Of a DNA stretch of 64,000 bases, positions 35,680 to 43,571 are shown in pieces. The stretch spans positions 62,001 to 126,000 of the forward strand of contig NZ_JBHJHQ010000007.1 in NCBI RefSeq assembly GCF_042219825.1. Reading direction: 5' to 3'. The position numbers and the translations under genes are program-made. Position 1 is the stretch's first letter, and every line of letters starts with the position of its first letter. The notes under the pieces are model-generated. The model did not search any database. It was not told where the DNA came from and saw nothing but the letters and a program-made list of their open reading frames with translations. Source of the DNA: JBHJHP01 sp042219825 (GTDB lineage: Bacteria; Bacteroidota; Bacteroidia; Bacteroidales; UBA5342).

Positions 35680-37389
35680 CTACCATGTAAACGAACACAA
35701 AAACACCTTCACATTCCCCACATTATCTTCAACCTTTACAAACAAGGTATGATCTTTTCCTTTTTCAACGCGTGACGGATCGAAGGTGTAGGTCAGCATA
35801 TCTTTTTTCGCTTCATGATCCAGCAGAATCCATTTACCATCGATCTCTCCCCTGAAGGATGCAATGCCTGAAGCGTCATCTTTAATCTTAAACCGAAGTT
35901 CCTTTTTCCACGAAATGTTATGACCATCACTCACATCCAGTGAACGGATTTCCGGTGCAATGGTATCCTTTGCAAGGGCATACCGTCCAAAACTTCTGGT
36001 CGATCCTGATATCCATCCATCCGCTTCTGTATTACCATAAAAACCTTCAGGCTTACCGGACCGTCCCACACCGGCAATGTACAGTTTTTTCATATCCCCG
36101 GTTTTTTCAGGCTTCATCTTTATAGAAATGGTTTTAAAAATGGCTACATTGTCCTTATGAACCGTATAAATCTGTGACCAAAAATCAGCAGATGGTTCCT
36201 TCTTCAGTTCAAAATTTATGGTATTAAACAATGCCTTGGGTGGAAAGATCACCTGCAGGGAATCATCAGCATAAGTGCCACCTATATCCCAGGCAACCTT
36301 CATGATACCTTTATCCTGAATAAGAGGAATAGCAGTTCTTTCGGCCTGCACCTTAAATTCGCAATCCGACCGGTTACCATACGCATCGTGTACAATCAGT
36401 TTTACAGTATGTGTCCCCGTCTTTTCAAAGTTGATGATTCCCGTATTATCATTACAGTAGTTGCTGAAGATGTTGTTGGGTTCATCACGAAACATTTTGT
36501 AGATCCATTTATGATCATCCACTTTTGATTTAAAATCACAAACCGTATTGATACACCGGCTTTCATCAAAGGACAGACTGTCAATGGTCCAGCAAAACGT
36601 CAGGATATTATCTACATACAAATCGGCAGAGTAGGTTCCGCATTTACTCCAGTCCCCGGTCAGATAATCAAAGGTCTCTATCCCGATACCAACCTCACCG
36701 GATACAGTTATGCGGGGTGATGATTTCAGATGGTACGCATTGGCATAAAAGACCGCAGGATAATAATGGCCTTCCGACGTCCTGTTCACAGCTCCCTTGC
36801 CGGAAACAGGAAACACTTTTATTCCAACAATCTGTGGACGCATATCATCTTTAACCGGCATGCCGCAGTGCAAAGGGTTTACAGGATGCTCCGTATCCGT
36901 TCGTCTGATCTCAAAATGCAGATGAGGTCCACCGGACGAACCTGTATTACCGGAATTTGCAATGATTTCTCCCTGTTTTACGGAAAGTTCTCCTTCCTTA
37001 AAAATGTGATTTAGTTTAAATGCCTCGTTCTTATATTGCAGATCTTTAACCACGGCATTGATTTTTGGAGAAAAACCTTCCAGATGACCATAAACAGAGG
37101 TAAAACCATTTGGATGTGTGATATAAAGTGCTTTTCCGTATCCGCCCTCCGATACATAAACCCGCGACACATAACCATCACCAACCGCTTTTACAGGAAG
37201 TCCTGTTCTACCCAGAGTTTTAATATCAATACCTGTATGAAAATGTCCTCCCCGTGTCTCTCCAAAATTGCCGCTCAGGTATAAGGGAATATCCAGTGGA
37301 GGTGTAAATCCCGTCCTGTATTTGTCGACCTGAGCCTGAAGACCGGAAAACAGAACAAGAAATATGATGATGTGCAATCCTTTTTGCAT
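35680..37389 (-). CDS. M23 family metallopeptidase with beta-sandwich C-terminus
   Basis: The product is 569 residues with a signal peptide (MQKGLHIIIFLVLFSGLQAQ). The LytM domain (about 25-185) carries the zinc ligands in 'GHFHTGIDI' (H-x3-D) and 'GGPHLHFEIR', plus 'YGHLEGF'. The remaining ~380 residues are beta-rich with Ig-like features ('DAYGNRSDCEFKV', 'VKVEDNVGNVKVFLCSF'). It is expected to cut peptidoglycan cross-links in the periplasm. I chose ATG 37389 over the longer frame to 37428 because a -7 promoter box (37414-37421) lies inside that extension and the signal peptide begins at 37389. Confidence 0.9.
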   Translation of the reverse strand: MQKGLHIIIFLVLFSGLQAQVDKYRTGFTPPLDIPLYLSGNFGETRGGHFHTGIDIKTLGRTGLPVKAVGDGYVSRVYVSEGGYGKALYITHPNGFTSVYGHLEGFSPKINAVVKDLQYKNEAFKLNHIFKEGELSVKQGEIIANSGNTGSSGGPHLHFEIRRTDTEHPVNPLHCGMPVKDDMRPQIVGIKVFPVSGKGAVNRTSEGHYYPAVFYANAYHLKSSPRITVSGEVGIGIETFDYLTGDWSKCGTYSADLYVDNILTFCWTIDSLSFDESRCINTVCDFKSKVDDHKWIYKMFRDEPNNIFSNYCNDNTGIINFEKTGTHTVKLIVHDAYGNRSDCEFKVQAERTAIPLIQDKGIMKVAWDIGGTYADDSLQVIFPPKALFNTINFELKKEPSADFWSQIYTVHKDNVAIFKTISIKMKPEKTGDMKKLYIAGVGRSGKPEGFYGNTEADGWISGSTRSFGRYALAKDTIAPEIRSLDVSDGHNISWKKELRFKIKDDASGIASFRGEIDGKWILLDHEAKKDMLTYTFDPSRVEKGKDHTLFVKVEDNVGNVKVFLCSFTW

Positions 37390-37413
37390 AAAACGCTTTA
37401 TTTTGAATGACGA

Positions 37414-37421
37414 CAAATATA
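37414..37421 (-). promoter_or_regulatory. TAnnTTTG -7 box for M23 peptidase
   Basis: The minus strand reads TATATTTG, 24 bp upstream of the chosen start codon. Confidence 0.5.
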
Positions 37422-37482
37422 AAGGCATATTGCATTTTTTGAAAAATTAGGTCAATTAATTTTTATTTTGACGTTGCTTAAC

Positions 37483-37490
37483 TATTTTTG
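37483..37490 (+). promoter_or_regulatory. TAnnTTTG -7 box for coiled-coil/zapA operon
   Basis: TATTTTTG lies 19 bp before the ATG at 37510. No clear -33 element is seen. Confidence 0.45.
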
Positions 37491-37509
37491 TAAGTGATTA
37501 ATTCTTAAA

Positions 37510-37803
37510 ATGACCGACGAACAGGCTATATTGCTCAGGGATCTGAAAGAAAAAATATCCGTTTTAAAGGGGCAATTGACAGAGCTTAAAAAATCGTATA
37601 AAACGTTAAACGAAGAAAACGTCGCATTAAAAACAAGCCTGTCTGAAGCAAATGAGAGGTATGATGAATTAAATCACAATCACGAGATGTTGAAAATATC
37701 CAGGGCTTTTTCCGGAAGTGATGAAGAAAAAGAAGGTTTAAGGAAAAAGATTGGATTGATGGTGCGGGATATTGATAAGTGTATAGAGCTGTTAAATGAA
37801 TAA
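37510..37803 (+). CDS. small coiled-coil protein upstream of zapA
   Basis: The 97-residue protein is almost entirely a heptad-rich coiled coil ('LLRDLKEKISVLKGQLTELKKSYKTLNEENVALKTSL'), with a short C-terminal helix 'GLRKKIGLMVRDIDKCIELLNE'. The C-terminal helix is the conserved part of a small family always found before zapA in Bacteroidota, as far as I recall. It overlaps the zapA frame by 8 bp, indicating coupled translation. A role together with ZapA at the division ring, analogous to ZapB-type coiled coils, is an inference from context. Confidence 0.8.
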   Translation: MTDEQAILLRDLKEKISVLKGQLTELKKSYKTLNEENVALKTSLSEANERYDELNHNHEMLKISRAFSGSDEEKEGLRKKIGLMVRDIDKCIELLNE

Positions 37804-38113
37804 CGAAATGGGTGACGAGAAATTTAACATCCATTTGAATGTAGCCGGAAAATACTATCCACTCAGGATTCTGAGAAAGGATGAAGAAAAGTTTAGAAAA
37901 GCTGCGAAACTCATAACCGATAAGGTGTTAAAATATCGGGAAAGTTATTCAGAGGGGGAAGAACGGGATTATTTAGCAATGGCAGCTGTCGACCTTGTGT
38001 CGGAGCTGGTTGATTTAAAGAACAAAAAAGACATAAATCCTATTGTAGAGGAACTACGGGATCTGAACGCAGAACTCGAAGATTTCCTTAAGAATGACGA
38101 ACAGCATTCATAA
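37796..38113 (+). CDS. zapA: cell division protein ZapA
   Basis: The 105-residue protein has the ZapA pattern: a short N-terminal beta-rich head ('FNIHLNVAGKYYPLRILRKDEEKFRKAAKLI') and a C-terminal helical dimerisation segment ('EERDYLAMAAVDLVSELVDLK'). ZapA cross-links FtsZ filaments in the cytoplasm. The start could be the ATG at 37796 or at 37808 (MGDEKFNIHL); the latter matches family length slightly better. It is followed by a long hairpin terminator and then rny, as in other Bacteroidota. Confidence 0.85.
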   Translation: MNNEMGDEKFNIHLNVAGKYYPLRILRKDEEKFRKAAKLITDKVLKYRESYSEGEERDYLAMAAVDLVSELVDLKNKKDINPIVEELRDLNAELEDFLKNDEQHS

Positions 38114-38137
38114 AGAAGATATTTTATCAACGATAAC

Positions 38138-38187
38138 GCATCATTTTAAGACTGTAATCATTACGGTCTGAGAATGGTGCTTTTTTT
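38138..38187 (+). terminator. strong terminator between zapA and rny
   Basis: A 21-bp stem with several G-T pairs (38138-38158 with 38160-38180) and an almost absent loop is followed by T7. Confidence 0.8.
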
Positions 38188-38214
38188 ATATATAAACATT
38201 AATAAAATGTAACA

Positions 38215-39747
38215 ATGGAGTCATATTTAATAGGTATTGGAGCGTTTCTTGTGGGCGGTTTAATATCCTGGGTCATGATCCAGCAACTCCTGAAATCAAA
38301 GACTTCCAAGATTATCAAGGAAGCCGAACAGGAAGGAGAAGTGATCAAAAAGGATAAGATTCTTCAGGCAAAAGAAAAATTTTTGCAGCTGAAGAGCGAA
38401 CATGAGAAACAGATAAATGCCAGAAACAATAAGATGCTGGCTGCGGAAAACCGCATTAAAGATCAACAGAAAGATGTTCAACGTAAAAACGATGAACTGA
38501 ACCGTAAAAGTAACGAACTGGATGCCATACGTACCAATCTGGATCAGCAACTGGAAATAGTTGATAAGAAACAAACAGAGCTGGAACGCATGCATAAACA
38601 GGAAGTGGAACACCTGGAAGCTATTTCAGGATTGTCTGCTGAAGAAGCCAAGGAGAGACTGATTGAATCGTTGAGGGATGAGGCCAAAACAAACGCCATG
38701 TCACTGATCAACGAAATTATGGACGAAGCACGGATGACCGCCAATAAAGAGGCGAAAAAAATCGTTGTTCAGACCATTCAGCGTGTTGCTACAGAAGCTG
38801 CCATCGAAAATTCCGTGACTATTTTCCACATCGATTCTGATGAGGTAAAAGGACGAATCATTGGCCGTGAAGGACGTAACATCAGGGCACTAGAAGCAGC
38901 TACCGGCGTGGAATTTATTGTAGACGATACACCGGAAGCCATCGTACTGAGTGGTTTTGATCCCGTACGCCGTGAGATTGCCCGTCTGGCATTACACCAG
39001 CTGGTGTCTGACGGAAGGATTCACCCTGCACGTATCGAAGAAGTTGTAAACAAGGTACGCAAACAGATTGAGGAGGAGATCATTGAAACCGGTAAACGCA
39101 CAGCGATTGATCTCGGTATTCATGGACTGCATCCCGAACTTATTCGCCTGGTCGGAAAAATGAAATACCGTTCTTCTTACGGACAGAACCTGCTGCAGCA
39201 CTCGCGTGAGACAGCTAACCTCTGTGCTATCATGGCATCAGAACTAGGGCTGAATCCGAAAAAAGCAAAACGTGCCGGTCTCTTGCATGATATCGGAAAA
39301 GTGCCGGATGATGAGCCGGAAATGCCACACGCCGTATTCGGTATGAAGCTGGCTGAGAAATATAAGGAAAAACCGGATGTGGCTAATGCCATTGGTTCAC
39401 ACCACGATGAGGTGGAAATGACCACCTTGCTGGCGCCTATCGTACAGGTTTGTGATGCTATCTCAGGCGCACGTCCGGGTGCCCGTCGTGAAATTGTAGA
39501 AGCTTATATCAAACGACTTAAAGACCTGGAAGATCTGGCACTTTCCTATCCAGGTGTCACCAAAACATACGCTATTCAGGCAGGTCGTGAATTGCGTGTA
39601 ATTGTTGGAGCTGACAAGGTTTCGGATAAAGATTCTGAAACGTTATCATTTGATATTGCCAAACGTATTCAGGATGAACTGACGTATCCGGGACAGGTGA
39701 AAATCACTGTTATCCGTGAAACACGTTCAGTAAGTTACGCTAAGTAA
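38215..39747 (+). CDS. rny: ribonuclease Y
   Basis: The 510-residue protein has an N-terminal membrane helix (about 3-22), a long coiled coil (about 30-150), a KH domain ('DEVKGRIIGREGRNIRALEAATGVEFIVDDTPEAI') and an HD domain whose metal motif is 'LLHDIGK' near residue 360, with 'HSRETANLCAIMA' before it. It is a membrane-tethered endoribonuclease that starts mRNA decay. Length and order match RNase Y. It is flanked by terminators on both sides, so it is transcribed alone. Confidence 0.97.
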   Translation: MESYLIGIGAFLVGGLISWVMIQQLLKSKTSKIIKEAEQEGEVIKKDKILQAKEKFLQLKSEHEKQINARNNKMLAAENRIKDQQKDVQRKNDELNRKSNELDAIRTNLDQQLEIVDKKQTELERMHKQEVEHLEAISGLSAEEAKERLIESLRDEAKTNAMSLINEIMDEARMTANKEAKKIVVQTIQRVATEAAIENSVTIFHIDSDEVKGRIIGREGRNIRALEAATGVEFIVDDTPEAIVLSGFDPVRREIARLALHQLVSDGRIHPARIEEVVNKVRKQIEEEIIETGKRTAIDLGIHGLHPELIRLVGKMKYRSSYGQNLLQHSRETANLCAIMASELGLNPKKAKRAGLLHDIGKVPDDEPEMPHAVFGMKLAEKYKEKPDVANAIGSHHDEVEMTTLLAPIVQVCDAISGARPGARREIVEAYIKRLKDLEDLALSYPGVTKTYAIQAGRELRVIVGADKVSDKDSETLSFDIAKRIQDELTYPGQVKITVIRETRSVSYAK

Positions 39748-39773
39748 GCAATTAAATATTCATTATAGTTTAG

Positions 39774-39800
39774 GAGGTTGTCGAAAGGCAACCTCTTTTT
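39774..39800 (+). terminator. intrinsic terminator after rny
   Basis: The stem is GAGGTTG (39774-39780) and CAACCTC (39789-39795) with a following T-run. Confidence 0.8.
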
Positions 39801-39834
39801 ATTTGGATGAACACGATTCAATGTCGCACTCCCA

Positions 39835-40833
39835 CTACAAACTTTTTACCAGTTCATTTGCAAAATACGGCGCCAGCATCACTCCTTTGGTGCCAAGCCC
39901 GTTAAAGACAGCCAGTTGCCTGTATATACCGTGAATCTGATACACTGGTCTCCGGTTTGCCAGTGTTGGCCGTATTCCCGCATTATGCTCAATGATGCTG
40001 AATTCCGCATCCGATATCGCTTTGAATTTCCCGACCAGCGTTTCCCTGCCCTCCTCAGTCGGTTCTTCTGTCAGGTCCTTCCACTCATAGGTGGCACCAA
40101 CCCTGTAGCGATGATTGCCCAGTGGCAGCACAAATCCGTTTTTATTGACCGCAAAATCCATGTCCAGTTCACTCTCAATGGTCAGAACTTCACCTTTGGT
40201 CAGTTTAAACGGCAAATCGCTGAACCACGGATTATGTATGGCGTGGCTCCCTTCACAAAATATAACCCGATCATAAACCTTGTCTCTGAAATGTGCATTA
40301 CGCTCTTTTAATTCAATCTCAGAATAGTCCAGATCATCAATAATCAGTTTTCCTGAGGATTTCAGGTAATGTCCGAAAGCATCAAGATACGTGTTGATAT
40401 CCACATATCCGGCACCAAAAACCTCTCCTGCACCAAAAGGTGTTTTAAGGTAATTCTGGTTCAGATCATTCAAAAGATTCTGCGACAGATATGGTTTTGT
40501 GTCCTCCGATCGGGAGCGCTTCTCCCAGAATTCAGCTTCCTCCTTTCCGAATAGTTTATAATACTGCACCGGATGATAGAATTCTGCATTGAGCTTTTCC
40601 TCAAGCTTCCTGTAGAAAGTTTCAGCATAAGGCAGAATCGTGTCAGCCATCCATGTTTTCAGCAGTCTCCTGAATACAATGGGATTGAACATGCCTGCTG
40701 CAACACGTGATGAGCTGGATTTGGAAGGGGAAGTGATGACCGTATAATCTGCTTTTCTTTTCTCCAGATGTGCCGCAACGGCAGCACCGGCCAGACCAAA
40801 ACCAACGACCAGTATGTTATGAGAATCGGGCAT
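39835..40833 (-). CDS. FAD-dependent oxidoreductase (DAO family)
   Basis: The 332-residue protein has a dinucleotide-binding start 'ILVVGFGLAGAAVAAHLEKR' and DAO-family regions 'SSRVAAGMFNPIVFRR' and the C-terminal 'AGIRPTLANRRPVY...GLGTKGVMLAPYFANELVKSL'. The overall pattern resembles the FAD domain of MnmC and glycine/D-amino-acid oxidases, but the MnmC methyltransferase part is absent, so the substrate (an amine or amino acid) is open. It is a lone leftward gene, convergent with rny. Confidence 0.85.
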   Translation of the reverse strand: MPDSHNILVVGFGLAGAAVAAHLEKRKADYTVITSPSKSSSSRVAAGMFNPIVFRRLLKTWMADTILPYAETFYRKLEEKLNAEFYHPVQYYKLFGKEEAEFWEKRSRSEDTKPYLSQNLLNDLNQNYLKTPFGAGEVFGAGYVDINTYLDAFGHYLKSSGKLIIDDLDYSEIELKERNAHFRDKVYDRVIFCEGSHAIHNPWFSDLPFKLTKGEVLTIESELDMDFAVNKNGFVLPLGNHRYRVGATYEWKDLTEEPTEEGRETLVGKFKAISDAEFSIIEHNAGIRPTLANRRPVYQIHGIYRQLAVFNGLGTKGVMLAPYFANELVKSL

Positions 40834-40990
40834 ATCTTTTCGTCAACTCTTTTTTGTTGTAAAGATTACAACAAGCTATCCTGGAAATGGTTGTAGTTTT
40901 TGAATTTACCACATAGTCCATACAAGGTTTCGAAACTCCCTTTCCACGTGTCGCAGAAACATTAGCGGAGTCTCAAGCGGATTCAGGAGC

Positions 40991-41019
40991 AAAAAAAGGG
41001 ACTGCCTGCCGGCAACCCC
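40991..41019 (-). terminator. intrinsic terminator after the PLP lyase gene
   Basis: On the minus strand the arms 41019-41011 and 41006-40998 pair with a small internal bulge, followed by T7. Confidence 0.65.
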
Positions 41020-41054
41020 TTAACACTAACTCCAAAATCAGGAAAACATCCTTC

Positions 41055-42314
41055 CTAAATCATATCTAACGATTGCTTAATATCCCATATGATATCTTCA
41101 TAATTTTCCACACCAACAGACAACCTGACCATTTTGGGTGTTACACCCAGCTGTTTTTTAAATTCCGGATCAACACCGGCATGGGTCATGCTATAGGGAT
41201 GCTGTACAAGGCTTTCGGTACTCCCCAGGCTCACCGCCAGCTTCATCATTTTCAGATTATTCAGAAACTTAAATGCCTCTTTTTCGCCGCCGGCAATATC
41301 AAATGATAACATTGCACCCGGTGCAGTGTACTGTCGTTTATAAACCTCATAGATTGCTGAATCGGGACGTATTAACCCCGGATAATACACTTTTTCAATT
41401 TTAGGATGACCCACCAGAAAAGCCGCTACCTTCTGAGCATTCAGCGTCTGTGCCTCCATTCTGACTTTCAGGGTTTCGAGACTGCGCATCAGCAACCATC
41501 CCGTCCACGGACCTGCCATATTTCCAAGGTAGGTACGCAAATGACGAATCTGTTTCATCAGTTGTTTTGAACCTAAAACCGCACCGGCTATCACATCGCT
41601 GTGGCCCCCGATGTATTTGGTTGCAGAATAAATCACAAAGTCGGCACCATGTTTTAACGGATGCTGCCACAGTGGTCCCATATAGGTATTGTCCACAGCA
41701 AGAAGCGGCTCATTCATTTTTGTCTTAAAATGATCCCCTACAGCCTTGCAACACGAAATATCCAGAATATCGTTGGTAGGATTAGCCGGTGTTTCAATGA
41801 AAATCAGTTTCAGCCGTTCTGGTTTACCGGTAGCTTCCACAAGTTTTATCAGCTCATCCTTGCTCATGCCTGCATGAAATCCAATGCAGGTAATGTCCAG
41901 TCCGGGTAAAAAATGATGAATCAGGTGATCTGTCCCACCATAAGTCGGGGAGCTGTAAAGCAAAACGTCTCCGGGTTTCAGCAGGGCAAGAAAAACCGTA
42001 CTGATGGCCGACATGCCGCTTTCGAATACGGCACAATCCTCGGCCTCGTCCCAAAGGCAAAGCCGGTCCTCCAGAATTTCTAGATCGGGATTATTCAGCC
42101 GGCTGTAGATGAGTCCGGGTTCTTCCTCATCTTTGGCTTTTTCACGCAAACCAACGGCAAGTTCAAAATACGCTTTACCTGCTTCTGCATTTTTAAAAAC
42201 AAAGGTAGAGGTCTGAAAAATCGGACACTTGATTGAACCTTCTGAAAGAGCAGAATTATACCCGTAGGACATCATCTCACTCTCGGGATGAAATTTATGA
42301 TTTGATTCTGACAT
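41055..42314 (-). CDS. PLP-dependent Cys/Met metabolism enzyme (methionine gamma-lyase / cystathionine gamma-synthase family)
   Basis: The product is 419 residues from ATG 42314 (MSESNHKFHPES). Signatures of the gamma-family are 'GLIYSRLNNPDLEILEDRL', 'YGGTDHLIHHFLP', 'FIETPANPTNDILDI' and the PLP-lysine segment 'YSATKYIGGHSDVIAGAV', with the C-terminal 'AVSLGSTESLVQHPYSMTHAGV'. The extra ~15 residues in 'GLREKAKDEEEPG' are unlike E. coli MetB. The enzyme cleaves or forms C-S bonds of methionine, cystathionine or homocysteine. It is divergent from an Lrp/AsnC regulator, an arrangement known for methionine gamma-lyase, which favours a catabolic lyase. Confidence 0.87.
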   Translation of the reverse strand: MSESNHKFHPESEMMSYGYNSALSEGSIKCPIFQTSTFVFKNAEAGKAYFELAVGLREKAKDEEEPGLIYSRLNNPDLEILEDRLCLWDEAEDCAVFESGMSAISTVFLALLKPGDVLLYSSPTYGGTDHLIHHFLPGLDITCIGFHAGMSKDELIKLVEATGKPERLKLIFIETPANPTNDILDISCCKAVGDHFKTKMNEPLLAVDNTYMGPLWQHPLKHGADFVIYSATKYIGGHSDVIAGAVLGSKQLMKQIRHLRTYLGNMAGPWTGWLLMRSLETLKVRMEAQTLNAQKVAAFLVGHPKIEKVYYPGLIRPDSAIYEVYKRQYTAPGAMLSFDIAGGEKEAFKFLNNLKMMKLAVSLGSTESLVQHPYSMTHAGVDPEFKKQLGVTPKMVRLSVGVENYEDIIWDIKQSLDMI

Positions 42315-42454
42315 TTTTATTTTAAATTTAATCAATACAGGAAATTTAAAGGATGTCATTTATCATTAAAGTATTTTTTCCGTACTTTTAAACTTTATAA
42401 AGTAATTGTTAACTATCTTGCTTTCAAATTCAATATTAAAACGGAAAATTTCCC

Positions 42455-42916
42455 ATGATAACACTCGATTCCACGGATAAAATCATTCTGCAAATGTTGC
42501 AGGAGGATGCCAAACGCAATGTAAAGGAGATAGCTGCAGCCCTTAAAATGTCAAAAACACCCATCTATGAACGCATCAAACGGCTGGAAAAAGAAGGGAT
42601 CATCTTAAAGTATGTAGCATTGGTTGACAAGAAGAAACTTACAAATGCCATGGTGGTTTTTTGTTCCGTATCGCTGGATGTACAAAAAAGGGAGGAACTG
42701 CATAAGTTTAACGAAGCCATTTCTAAAATACCTGAAGTAGTGGAGTGCTACCTGATGGGTGGAGCTTTTGATTATATGCTGAAGGTGATCGTCAGCGATC
42801 TTGAAGCCTATCATATTTTCTCATCCGACAAATTAGCCGTTCTGCCAAATATCAAACAGATTAAAAGTTTTTTCGTTTTAAATGAAGTTAAATACAGTAC
42901 GGCTGTTCCGGTTTAA
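42455..42916 (+). CDS. Lrp/AsnC family transcriptional regulator
   Basis: The 153-residue protein has an N-terminal winged helix-turn-helix ('TDKIILQMLQEDAKRNVKEIAAALKMSKTPIYERIKRLEKEGIIL') and a C-terminal RAM domain ('VVECYLMGGAFDYMLKVIVSDLEAYHIF'). Such regulators bind amino acids and often control a divergent neighbour gene. Here that neighbour, 140 bp away, is the Cys/Met lyase, suggesting the regulator senses methionine or a related amino acid. No clear palindrome was recognised in the intergenic region. Confidence 0.92.
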   Translation: MITLDSTDKIILQMLQEDAKRNVKEIAAALKMSKTPIYERIKRLEKEGIILKYVALVDKKKLTNAMVVFCSVSLDVQKREELHKFNEAISKIPEVVECYLMGGAFDYMLKVIVSDLEAYHIFSSDKLAVLPNIKQIKSFFVLNEVKYSTAVPV

Positions 42917-42918
42917 CT

Positions 42919-43467
42919 TCAGTCAAACAGTGGAAGTTCATTTTTATGAAGGTCTTTTGATTCCAGCAACAACAACCTGCGTTTAGTCTCCAGACCTCCC
43001 GCATAACCGGTCAGTTTTCCGTTTTGCCCGACAACCCTGTGGCAGGGAACAATTATGGAAATGGCATTTGCACCGTTCGCAGAGGCTGCCGCCCGAATGG
43101 ATTTTTCATCGCCCAGACTTTTAGCCAGATCCAGATACGTGATGGTTTCTCCAAACGGAATGTTTAACAAGGCCTTCCAAACACGCTTTTGAAAACCGGA
43201 TCCAACAAACCTCACTGGAATTTCAAAATCTTTTCTTTTCCCTTCAAAATACGCCTCAAGTTGTTGAATCGTTGCTTTAATCACGGGTGTTTCTTCCGTT
43301 TTAAACTCTGCCTGTAATCCGGTTATTATCCGTTCATCCACGGCCTGGCGCATCTTCCGGTAGCGCCAGTCGCACAGACAAAGATCGCCATCAAATGATC
43401 CTAAAATCAACTCCCCGAATGGTGATCTGTAGTATGAAACGGATATATATTTTTCAGCGTCCATCAA
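42919..43467 (-). CDS. ogt: methylated-DNA-protein cysteine methyltransferase (Ogt/Ada-C)
   Basis: The 182-residue protein carries the active-site 'IVPCHRVVGQNG' (Cys alkyl acceptor) preceded by 'IPFGETITYLDLA' and followed by 'TGYAGGLETKRRLLLLE'. The N-terminal part resembles the ribonuclease-H-like domain of Ogt. It repairs O6-alkylguanine by one-time transfer of the alkyl group to its own cysteine. It reads leftward, with its stop 2 bp from the end of the Lrp gene. The start may be at 43467 or one codon downstream. Confidence 0.95.
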   Translation of the reverse strand: MMDAEKYISVSYYRSPFGELILGSFDGDLCLCDWRYRKMRQAVDERIITGLQAEFKTEETPVIKATIQQLEAYFEGKRKDFEIPVRFVGSGFQKRVWKALLNIPFGETITYLDLAKSLGDEKSIRAAASANGANAISIIVPCHRVVGQNGKLTGYAGGLETKRRLLLLESKDLHKNELPLFD

Positions 43468-43571
43468 CAGAATAAAATTAGCGCTTATTTTTGAAACCGG
43501 TTCATCCGAAACACGACAGATTTACAATTTTATTGAATTTGGATTATATTCGTGGTACTAAACGCGGAGAC

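Noticed and set aside
38114..38214. 6S RNA gene between zapA and rny
   Set aside because: The 101-bp gap is fully used by one long terminator hairpin and is too short for 6S RNA.
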